Below are positions 54,074 to 64,000 of a DNA stretch of 64,000 bases, one piece after another. Position numbers and translations under genes: made by a program. Within the stretch, counting starts at the first letter, position 1; each line of letters starts with the position of its first letter. The DNA is from Paramarasmius palmivorus (lineage: Eukaryota > Basidiomycota > Agaricomycetes > Agaricales > Marasmiaceae). A model generated the notes under the pieces. That model did no database searches. It was not told where the DNA came from and saw only the letters and a program-made list of their open reading frames with translations. The stretch spans positions 620,001 to 684,000 of the forward strand of contig JAYKXP010000020.1 in the NCBI GenBank assembly GCA_037176845.1, read 5' to 3'.

Positions 54074-55614
54074 TGATAACCGAGAACAGAGCGAGACGCT
54101 TTTGTTGAAGCGCTGTGATGTGGTCGAGTTTTAAGTATCCAATGAGCCCGAGAATATTGCGTGAGTAATCCTCGACATGACCACGAGAACGGTATTGTGG
54201 ATGGCAGGCAAACGGTCGCTTGGGTATTTACACCCGGCATTTCCCCTCTTCAACGCCACGAGATCCATCGTTGGCAGGTACAAAAACACCGCGCAGAAAA
54301 TCGTTCTTGTCATGATTGACGAGGAGAAGCTTTTAACGTGTATGTGGAAGTCTCAGTATAGGTTCTGTCAACACGAGACAGCTCGAAAACATGCACCTCG
54401 GTCCCGTCCTTTTCTATTGTGAAGTCTTCATGATACATTCAGACGTCCACCTCCAACTTCCACGAGCGAGGTTATTCCTGGTTCAATATCAGGTGCTTGA
54501 TGCTCGTCACGAAGCAAATTTTGATTGTATATAAAACTAGTTCCGAGGATATAGAATCACGGAAGAGTCCGAATATCCTTCGTGCTATGTGAGATATTGT
54601 CAATATCGACAGTGGTCAGCCTAGATACAACGAGATAAAAAGGGATGAGTCTCTTACATGAGACGTGCCTCTCGGGAACCTCCCCTGAACCGCGTAAAGG
54701 ATCCTCTGTTCTTCCATCACCTTCAAAGCCAGTATGTCGAGGACCGAGAAAGAATGGCTAGTATCGTGGTGGTTTGGGATGAAGAGGTGGTTACATTGTC
54801 ACGCTTGTTGTCACAGTCACACGCGGTCTGCCTTCGTACCACCACCATCTTCGACACCTAGACACAAGAAACGGCAAAACCCTGCACGTATCACTCTTGA
54901 GTATGTGAGAGAAATTTGACACTCGCATTTTGGTCTAATTATCAGGTTGACCGTGACGCAATTTGCAAGACAGTGCAAAAGCAGGGCCCAGCTTGGCGAA
55001 TACGGATTCTGGTCGTTTCGAGGCCATTTGGCAATCCAGGATGTACATGAAAACTCAGAAAGGACCAAGGAAAGGACCAAATCAAAGCAGTGCGTATCCT
55101 CTCATCTCCCATAATATGAACTCCAAGACGTCATCTTCATTAAATGGTCTCCGAGTCGGAGCCATGCAGAGTTTGATAACGAAGCCAAATTTGTGCTCAT
55201 GAAGATGCTAGTTTGCACCCGTTCGCTGACAGGCATGTCAACTTCCATTATAGGTCAAGCTCTGTTAGATGCCACATGCAGCAGAACTCTGTTGAGCACC
55301 GATGGTCCTCCAGAAAATCAGCAAGTCGCATCTTAGTCTGTAAGCGCAGTGTTCGAGCTCGATCTATCTCTCCATGGTTGACCTGTTATCTCTTACGCGT
55401 TAGATGCCTGCCTCGGACTCGGAATGTCCATTGATTTAGTGGAACCCAAGGTCCCACTTGCTAGGCAAGATGACGCTCCCTAGTGGGTGGCGATCGTCGC
55501 GCTCTGGTTTAGCTTCTGTCATGCGGCGTAGGAAGTTTTGTCAGAGTCTGTTTTAAAGTCGTCGATTATACGAGATAGCATCACTTACCTTACCACATTT
55601 TGGCGTTCTGGCCG
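54074..55614. other. Spacer with no supportable gene
   Basis: Short frames are open on both strands, including one at about 54658 starting MRRASREPPLNRVKD, but none has splice support or a motif. The last bases are the P450 5' flank. Confidence 0.35.
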
Positions 55615-57488
55615 ATGGAGCACCCTGCAACATGCTTTCTCGCATTTACCATTATTATCGTGCTTTTTTGTGCAACGAAATATCGGACAAACCCTCTGGG
55701 CCAGTTTCCTGGTCCAAAGCTCGCCAGGTGGACTCGAATGTACAGAGCCTACTATGACAGCATAGTAGGAGGTGGCTGGCTGTCTCACTTGCAAGAACTT
55801 CATGAAAGATACGGTGCGCGTAGAATTACTGTTCATGCTTCGGATCTTGACGTAGCTGGTTCCATAGGTACTGTCGTACGGGTTGGCCACAACGAGGTTC
55901 GCGAACTCACTTTCACTTTCAATTGGATGAGGTCTCAACACAGCTTCAAGTTACACTTTTCTGATCCTGAAGCATATACAAATATCTATTGCTGGCCCTC
56001 TAAAATGCCGAAGGACCCTCGATTTTACGATGTATTCGGATTCGGGCTCAAACAACCAAATGTTTTTACAGCAATTGATACCAAGGAGCATTCTTTGTTA
56101 AAATCCATGATGGGAACTTTCTTCTCCAGGAAACGTGTGCTTACAATCGAGCATGCGATTCAAGAGCGAGTAAGTATTCCACGTCATACCAGCACTTTCA
56201 CTTATTCTCTATCTAGGTCGACATGCTCATTTCGCAACTTATTCGGAACCACAAGAATGCTCCAGCTCACATGCACCTTGCCTTCCGCTCCGTCAGCCTT
56301 GATCTTATAACTCTCTACACCTTCAGAAAGTGTCCTGGCGCGACAACATTTCCTTCTTTTCGCCATCCCGCTGTCCTGGCGTTAGACTCTGCCATGTCGA
56401 GCCTGTGGACATTAAAGCACATGGACACCTTCAGGCGAGTTTTTGACAGCCTTCCCGAAATGGTTGGCAGTGCGCCTTGCCCCTGCCTCAAAGCCAGTAA
56501 TGGATGTATTAGAGGAAATTGAGAGTTTGGTGGATATCGCTCTACATGATCCCAATGAATATGATCCCGATTCTGAGCCAAATGTGTTCTACGCACTCAT
56601 CAAGAACGCACGGACAGAAGGGAAACTGCGGCAGTCGAACACGGTGATCAGGGATTGGCTAGTCTCCGAGGGGGCGACCCTTCGAGTTGCAGGGAGCAGC
56701 ACGGTTGCAAACGCGTGCACCATTGGAGCCCGATATCTCATGCAGGATGAAAGGGTACGCCACACGCTAGTGCATGAGCTGGAAAAGGTATGGCCGGACA
56801 AAGGCTTACCTATGACGCTGGAGCGTTTGGAGAAGCTGCCATATCTGGTTAGTATAAACCATCTTTAGCTTTCTTTCACACTAAGATACCTATACAGACC
56901 GCTGTCATTAAGGAGAGCCTTCGTCTTTCTCACGGCGCTGCTAGCCCATTGAGCAGAGTAGTACCGGATTCTGGGGCCATTATCGCAGGCCACCCCGTTC
57001 CTCCTGGTGTACGTGTGGGAGCTCTGCGAATTTGAGCGCTTTCTGACTTGTTATTATAGACAGTTGTCTCAATTTCGAACCTTTTCGTTCATCTGAACCC
57101 CGAAATATTTCCTGGACCAACATTGTTCAGACCGGAACGATGGATGGAGAACAAGGACTCTTCGTTGGACCGATACCTCGTCGCATTTGGGAGAGGCCCT
57201 CGCAGTTGCCTTGGTATCAAGTAAGCCAGCGATTCTCAACCCTACAATGCTATTCTTACTATCTTTCGTACCTTCAGCCTCGCGTGGTCGGAATTATACT
57301 TGATCATGGGCAACGTCTTTCGGAAGCTGGATTTGAAGAGCAGGAGTGACTTGTCGTACGTCCTTTAAGGAAAAGTCTCCGCATACCCTAATTTTGCTAT
57401 TGGCAGGTCCAACGTGCGTTTCAAAGAGATCCTCTCACCGATGTACGAGGAAGATGTGCTGAGCGCTACCGTCTCCGAACGGTCTTAG
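55615..57488 (+). pseudogene. Cytochrome P450 with a single frame break
   Basis: The ATG at 55615 opens a membrane anchor (FLAFTIIIVLFCATKY) and the hinge GQFPGPKLARWTRMY. Later motifs are ELHFSDPEAYTNIYC, the I-helix AGSSTVANACTIG, the K-helix KESLRL (ExxR), the PERW region (FRPERWMENKD) and the heme loop FGRGPRSCLG (57186-57215); it ends LSATVSERS with TAG at 57486-57488. Introns include 55814-55867, 55897-55950 and 56170-56216. At 56440-56444 a run of five T forces a frame change; with four T the frame would continue into LTAFPKWLAVRL. This could be a sequencing error or true inactivation. It is otherwise complete and lies inverted relative to the decayed copy at 44373-46280. Confidence 0.85.
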
Positions 57489-59128
57489 CATGCTATGCTA
57501 TTGTTATGTGGAAACATACATATCAAGTGGACTTCCACGCCCTCCGTGATATCCTTTTGTATTGAATGATGATTGCACATCTCCGTCTGTGCTACATCCC
57601 GAGGTCCAGGGCCCTCAGGTCTCGAACTTTACGTTCTAATCAGTTACACTTCCGCAATTATATTTTCTCAACACCGGATATTTCTCACTGTCAGACTATC
57701 TACCTACGTGCATGAAGCACAGGACCGCGAGGACGCTTGGCTAAATACTTACGTGCGTGCTGCGCGAAGTAACCAATATTTTGCAGTATTTCTTCGAATG
57801 GTAAATGGGTAGCGCCTACAACGAAACAAGGCGTTGTAGTAGCAAGGCGGAAATAGGAAAGGCGGTCTATAGTGCAGTTCATGGCATAGTTTTCTGATTT
57901 GAACTTCTGATTGAAGCACAAGATTTCATAACAACGACACGATGTGTACTACTAGTGGCCACAACTTGAATAGTAAATGATGAGCTGAGTAACATGCTGC
58001 TGCCGCTGTTTGGCATCCAAGTTGTGGAGATAAGGGTTGACGTTCAAGTTGTATGCCACTGAAGTCTGGATTACTGAGGATAAATGTAGGCCATGCGGTT
58101 CGCCTTCATCTTATCTTACCAAAAGAGATACTTGGTCTGAGACTTTTACAATCGACCGCTAGATTTTTGAAATATCAACATGCAAGAATGGCTTATGCTG
58201 TTTGGTACCGTTGAACGGTATACGCGTTGCAGTGCGATTTGTAGGTGGCTGGGAAGGCTGACGCAACGAAAAGCAGTCGGCTAGAATTTAACCGTGCAAA
58301 CTGCTCAGGCGCCTCGGGGAGTGGGCTCAGTAATTACTATCTCATTTTTTATGATGGTATGCAATCTGTGGCGGTCGTGATGCAGTCCGTCAATGACAAC
58401 TTCGGATTATGCATGAATATCCTGGCCCGGGGGCATCCGTGACCGAATATTGCTTCATTTTTCGTCCACTCGAAAGATGCCTAAGTACGCCCAAGTCAGT
58501 CACAGTAAGACCAGCTGCTATGACAAAATTACCGGCCTTAGAGACTTAGGGGAGCCCGAAATGCTTCTGAGTCCACATTGTTGGAAATGACAGGAACGTC
58601 GCCGTGTTCTACTTCAAGGAATACGTAAAGCTACTTCGGGAATGGGCAACAGCAAGGAGAGAAACCCGGTACCGGCTCGAGCCAATTTGCGGAAAGCGCT
58701 GGGTTATCTGCACTGTCCACGCAGATGGAGACAACTGTACTCCTGGTTTGCACGTTTCCCTTCATCACAACTCATTACGTGCTCCCGTCCTGCCATGCCA
58801 CGATTTTTTCGGAGCGAATATCATACGAAAGACAGGGTTTGACAGGACCCGTCGAGGTTCTCAAACGCGGGTTCAGAGAAATATCCTGGACACGGGCGAT
58901 AACCTCTGGTTATGGTGATACGGAGGATCCTGCACCTCCATTACTATGGCTACACGAAATAGCTGCAGCTACTGCAAAATACTTTACATTGTAACCATTA
59001 GGGGAAGATACAGTGCCTCTACCGACTTGATTGGATCTATGATTGTCAGTGGCCGCCAGCTTAAATTTCCCAAACACTTCCTTTCTCGGGATGATGTTTC
59101 TGTAAAATAGATGTGAGAGGGAAACACG
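57489..59128. other. Spacer between P450 and nucleoside phosphorylase genes
   Basis: I see nothing supportable. A plus-strand frame near 58604-58918 reads FKEYVKLLREWATARRETR but has no start codon, family or splice support. Confidence 0.35.
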
Positions 59129-60717
59129 CTACAGAAATAGAAAACCGACGTCGGATGAGATGGTCATTTGACAAAGTGCGTCAAGAACGCCCTATACCGC
59201 GGGAGATGTTAGGAATCGCCATCAAGTGGGGCTTTAAACACTAACCTTGCCGGTCCAATGCTCCAGTTCGTTGACTTGTTCGGGCGTAATGAAATCCCTG
59301 GACGACCGTGCTGCGAAGATCATCTGGACCGCAGAAGCTCGTATCCTTGTGTCTGGTGCTGCCAAGGGAGTAGCAATCTCCGAGGTGGTACTAGCATGAG
59401 CAGGCGTGGATGTTGGCAGGACGGGACTGGTAGTCAAGGGTGTCTTCAGGGCCTGCTGAGCCCCGTTCTGCCCTCCCCAGCAAACAGCCAAGTGATAAAG
59501 ATGATGTGTTTCCATCTGAGAAGACAAAGAGGTCGAGCGTTACCTTAGCCCACCGAAGCATGTTGGTCTCCTCCTACCTCGAGGGTTGCCATGTCGGGAA
59601 TAGTCAGCAAATCTTCAATGACGTGTTCATTGCAGTCGGGAAAGGAAGTCTGTCTTCCTTGAGAGGAATAGAAACTGTATTCAATCAGAAAGACGTCGGG
59701 TAAGTCAGGTTCACTTGAATTGATAACGCTCTGACCTGTCGGCTGAGGCATTCACTATGTCCGACAATATCTGCGTTCCCGAATTTGTCGGTCTGGCAGT
59801 TTCGAGGGATTGTTTAAGCTGTATAGGCAGAATACTTGAATTTCGATAGACGAGATGCAACGCCGAATGTTTAGTACCTGTGTGTGCAATTCTGCATCGC
59901 CGTAGACCTATATTATAAACGTAAACGTGATTGAATAAGGTACATCGCGGATAAATTTAGCGGAGCTTACAGGTTTGCTGATTCGATAAGCAGGCTCCTC
60001 ACACGTCTCTGGATTCTGAAAATCAAAGTCCACATTTCGAGTCACAGCGACACAAGCTTTCGGCACCACAACGGAACCAACGGGTGCGTCAATAAGACAG
60101 CCACACGACCCTAGACTATAGATCACCGACAGACCACAGAGTACCAGGTTCCGTTGCAGACAGAGGATGGAATGGTGGATGTCATGACGGTATATACGTC
60201 AATGGTTGGTCTGGACTTGAAAGAGTTGCACTCACCGAACAACAAGCATGTCTCCACTCAAGCACTCTCTCACTTCTCTAACGAAGAAGTCCATATTGGG
60301 CGCTCCCATTCCAATACTCAAAATCGTGATCGGCGTTCCTTTGTATCGCCCAGTGATGGTGAGAAAACCACGTTCCGATTCGAGCGTGAAAGGTGTAGGT
60401 GTCACATCGAGGGATTTGGCGATGGTACGAGCACGAGATGGTGAACCAACCGTGACCTAAGTAGCAAAATGTCAAATACTATGAGCCTGTATTTAGAGTG
60501 AGCGAAAACAACGCACAATTCTGTTCGCTACCTCTCCAGGACGCAACCCAAGGTGATATACTCGCAGATCAGCTGTTCGAGGAAAGTCTGTTCCCAAGGT
60601 GTCGAATTGAATAGCAGAAGCAGAGGATGGGCACGATCAAGTCTGATCAGTGATTCTTCAGATGAAATGTGAAGAAAATTATTGAGACTTACTAGCATCT
60701 TTGAGAGTATCTTTCAT
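59129..60717 (-). CDS. Uridine/nucleoside phosphorylase
   Basis: About eight exons run from an ATG at 60715-60717 (MKDTLKDA) to TAG at 59129-59131. Uridine phosphorylase cleaves uridine with phosphate to uracil and ribose-1-phosphate in pyrimidine salvage. Family motifs appear in order: VYHLGLRPGEVANRIVTVGS and then PSRAR (phosphate site), GFLTITGRYKGTPITILSIG, RLGSCGCLIDAPVGSVVVP, SSQGRQTSFPD (base/ribose contact) and LEMETHHLYHLA (the ribose-binding Glu). The first intron acceptor was placed directly before FPRTADLR, because other CAGs break the frame. A last exon (59129-59191) after a GTTAGT donor supplies GVLDALCQM, typical for the family end; without it the protein would stop at 59234. 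Strict specificity for uridine cannot be proven from motifs alone. Confidence 0.88.
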
Positions 60718-63700
60718 GATAACTGGGGATTAAGATTTAAGAGCCTGGGATGGACGATGTCGGAAAGCATCTGGGCGATGAGGACGGTGGGGCCGGCGTC
60801 GGGATGATGAATAAGCGAACATATTCGGACTCGGGCCGAACCACTCTTGCATCCGCACAACCATGTCAGGCCAGCGCCTAGTCGAACTCGACGTCCTGCG
60901 TATTTCCCAGCACGTTGTAACCAACAGAAAGAGGTAGTTCATAGCATTGGTAGAGTCACCTTCGCTCAATATCAGAGGCAGCCCCTGATGACTGGTGTCA
61001 GCGCCACCCTTTTCTCGCTTATTACCAGTGCCTAACAACGGTCCAAGCGGTGTAGAGGAAAGTAAGCATAATCATAACGGGAGAAGATGATCCATTGACT
61101 TTTTTGACAGTCTGAATGAAGTTTCATGACTTGAATTTTTCCCAGAACGTGCTGCTTCTTGATCACGCATGGACCTCGCGTGGACTTCTGCCTTCTGTCT
61201 TCTTTGCAGGGTCACTCACTCGGCTATTTTGTTCCATGTTTGCAGCAATCTGGCGCCACCCTCGGAAGACGGACGGTATTTCGACGAATCTTCAGATACC
61301 GTCGCGTCTGAGAAGAGATGAACGATTTCCACCGAAAGTCATCAGGCGAGTTTTTCCCATTTTCCCTCCTCTAGCAAGATATGACATGTGAGCTCAAACT
61401 TGCCATTTCGATGGCATAGGTATTGATCTTCCGCGTGAGGTTTATTTTTTTCCGTCCAGAAGGGCGACATTTCTCCAACAGTCCCACCCATGGCCGGATC
61501 TCTTTGCCTCAGGTGCGTATTATGATGATCTATCCCTTTCGAGCAACTAGCGTGCAAACGGACAGTGTCTATCACTTTCGCCTTAATATCGCTTAGCCGC
61601 TGTATTCCACCAATAGTGGCTTCAGTGTAAATCTTGCCCAGGAAATTAGAATTTCAAATCTTACACTCGGGCAACAATTGCGTCCTTATTCCACTTACGG
61701 CCACTGGATAGGAGGTGTAATGATGGAGACCTTAAACTCTGTTCTCTCGAATCGTGAATTCTACCGACATTGTAAGAGCGTCGAGCCTCTGTGTTCACAC
61801 GACAGGCTTAGGAAATTACATCGTAATAATCATTTTTCGCAGTCACCTGAGACTCGGTACCTCTAGGCTTGGTCATTTTTTCGGTCATTCCAGGTCGTTT
61901 ACCGAGTTCTTCCATTTTTCTCCTTCGCCATGTGGCTCTCAGTCGTCTATCTTCCGGCTCTCTGCACAAGAAAAGCCCCCTCCATTAAGCAAAGCTCGCC
62001 TCAGATCCCCGTCCCCCCGATATCAAGGATTCAAGATAATATCACCTTACCGGGCCTGGTTCACATTTGTCGATCAACAATTCTTGGTAACACAGAGTCG
62101 GTCCCCGGGGACCGCTTATACTCGAGAAACATGAAACGCCGACACCACCGTCGGGTATTTACTACAGGTAGCATGAACGTGCCTCATCTTTGGACTACGT
62201 CTTCTCTCATGTCGCTCATCCTCGATCTTCCGCAAGCCATTCGTGGATAATAGTGCGTTCCCCGACCCAGGGCCCTCGGATACTCTAACCTAGACATTCT
62301 CGGTGCGGATTGCTATTGACTGTCGCGCATGTTTACCCCACTCAGCCTGCGGTTCCGATCGACTAGTTAGGCGCTCAATCAGAACGTCCCGACGTTTAGA
62401 AAAAGGCGCTTTGACTTTACTTGACTCGTCCAGAGGATAACGAAATCGCGCAGGCTTCATCTGACTCGATCTCTGAACCAAGTATCCGGAATCTCCCTTC
62501 CCTGTCTAATTGTGATGAACAGTCGTAACGGCGTCTCCTTCCACTATTCTTTGTAAGTGCTACCACCTAAACGACGACGGACGCGGGTCACATATGGGTA
62601 TCGATCATCACTCCGCGAGCCCCACGTCATTCCACTTTGATGGATATGTCACGTTCTCGTTGCAACAACAATATTGACAATCACTCCTCATCATTTCAAT
62701 TCCCCACATATTCTCATTTTCTCAGATCCGAATGGTGTCCAGGAATCTCAGGCTCAGGAGCGAATCCCATCTGGCTTCATCATTTGACAAGGGATTGACA
62801 TTTATGTCATTTTTGATGAGTGGGCTTAGTACTTGCCTCCTTTGTCCTTCCTCCACAGCAAGGTTATCTAGTATCCGAAAATACTCTTCACAGCTCGTCG
62901 TAGTCTAGGACACGACGAGACTTTTCAGCAAAATTCATCTTCCTTGAGAGAGGAACTATCATGCAAGAACAATCGTGCGTAGTACTTTTTTTGGAAACTT
63001 GTGTGCATCACCGCTCATTCAACTTCCCAGAAACCCGAAACCCGAAATCACGGCGGTGGTGGGGTACCGCCCGTGACCAACTCCTTGAGGATCGTCATGG
63101 TTGCCTCGCTCTCATTTGCGAGCTGGCGACAGAGAGCGCATCCGCTGCCTCCTCGACTCGGACACTGGGCAGAATTGTCAATTCCGTATTATTATGTCTT
63201 GGCATTGCGTGGCGTCTTTAGTCTTGCGATAGACAACATCTCACGGTGATTTGATCCTCTGTCACTTGGGATGGGTGCAATCTCAAACTCTTTCGCCACC
63301 AGCACAAGCTCCTTCAGGTACACGGGGTAATGCAGCTACCGGACATGACCAGCTGACTTGGTTATGACAAGGTAAGTGCACTTCCATTCCTTGCTTCACT
63401 CTAAATCACAACCCTCTCCCCCTCGTTTCCTCGTTAAACATAACCTTAATTCTTGATACCCCAACATGCTGATGACCAGGGCAAAAACCTTCACAGAGCA
63501 TCAGGAATGAGGAATCAAAGAATCAAGATCCGTGGTTCATACTTGGTGTATGGTCCCGAGTCGCGCGCAAGATGGACGGATGGAATATTACCTTTTTGTT
63601 TCCTATCACCAAGCACAAGAAGGCAATGACAGGCTCGATGACGGGGGAAGCAAATGACAGGTTTTGTCCTTTGTGGCGTTTACCGTCGCGATTTGCTGTC

Positions 63701-64000
63701 TTATCCCATCGAGCTGGCGTTTCGGAGTCGGTCCTGAATTAATGGATTAATGCTTTCCGTTATGAATGAGCGCCCACCCGCTCGGAGGTGAATTTTGATT
63801 CTGACTCGTCACAGGAGGTGAGGTGTGAATTGTTTCGTGCTTCCATTCACGCTTCTTCTTGATAGACATAATTAGCCGGCGAGTCAGTCTAATTCTGACA
63901 TCGTCGTCGAGCTGGCGCCGACGCTTGAAGACTGCCAGTGGAAGGTCAGATTGCAGTCAAAGTTAAGTAAGTTGTCCCGAATGACTTCATCCTATTCTTG
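60718..64000. other. Right-end region without a supportable gene
   Basis: Several frames of 60-126 codons are open, for example 61754-62134 and 61930-62250 on the plus strand, but they overlap each other and show no family, start context or splice pattern. I see no repeat copy of the LTR or hairpin type. The first few hundred bases are the nucleoside-phosphorylase promoter region. Confidence 0.35.

Noticed and set aside
60730..61038. Minus-strand frame of 102 codons above the nucleoside phosphorylase
   Set aside because: Out of frame with the enzyme, low-complexity Arg/Ser/Pro end, no family; more likely promoter or leader.
61754..62250. Two overlapping plus-strand frames, both over 100 codons
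   Set aside because: They overlap in different frames with no independent support for either.

Overview
The window looks like nuclear DNA of a mushroom-forming basidiomycete (Agaricomycetes). Genes are dense and broken by many short introns of about 45-65 nt. They start and end with fungal GT-AG signals, apart from one GC-AG case, and some exons are tiny. The gene families fit that group: a GMC oxidoreductase, a fasciclin-repeat GPI protein, MYND and HNH proteins, F-box proteins, P450s and a Ty3/gypsy chromovirus. I rebuilt exon structures by hand from splice signals. For six genes (F-box 5169-6923, GMC 8875-11356, membrane protein 11560-12750, fasciclin 50904-52337, multi-pass membrane protein 52890-54073, MYND 33830-35739) the summed exon length is an exact multiple of three.

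Layout. 1-8.3 kb: two poorly resolved gene pieces, a coiled-coil protein of unknown family, an F-box protein and a small unknown protein. 8.9-22.6 kb is the conserved-looking block: a secreted GMC oxidoreductase on the plus strand, then on the minus strand a single-pass membrane protein, a full-length ABCC/MRP-type ABC transporter with very many introns, and malic enzyme. 23.5-33.4 kb is one Ty3/gypsy LTR element on the minus strand. Gag, RT and RNase H are broken by frameshifts, but the integrase-chromodomain reading frame is open and carries a tail of about 330 residues. 33.8-39.3 kb holds two tandem MYND-finger paralogues, the first intact and the second with several frame breaks. 39.7-46.3 kb is a rearranged accessory zone with small genes, a partly deleted duplicated segment, a GC-rich hairpin cluster, a broken HNH-nuclease gene and a decayed P450. 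47-57.5 kb contains a small unknown gene, an F-box protein, the fasciclin protein, the multi-pass membrane protein and a second P450 in inverted orientation with one frame break. 59.1-60.7 kb is a uridine/nucleoside phosphorylase. The last 3.3 kb shows no gene I can support.

How the parts relate. There is no operon logic here and I see no complete, coherent new pathway. The GMC oxidoreductase, transporter and malic enzyme are plausible housekeeping or secondary-metabolism neighbours, but nothing in the sequence ties them functionally. The window's interest lies in genome dynamics: tandem and inverted duplications at different stages of decay (MYND pair, P450 pair, the 39.7/43.7 kb segment), a large LTR element, and a hairpin cluster at 41.4-41.6 kb that no gene explains. 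Microexons of 6, 11 and 13 nt would be easy for automatic gene callers to miss. I did not find tRNA or rRNA genes or CRISPR-like arrays.
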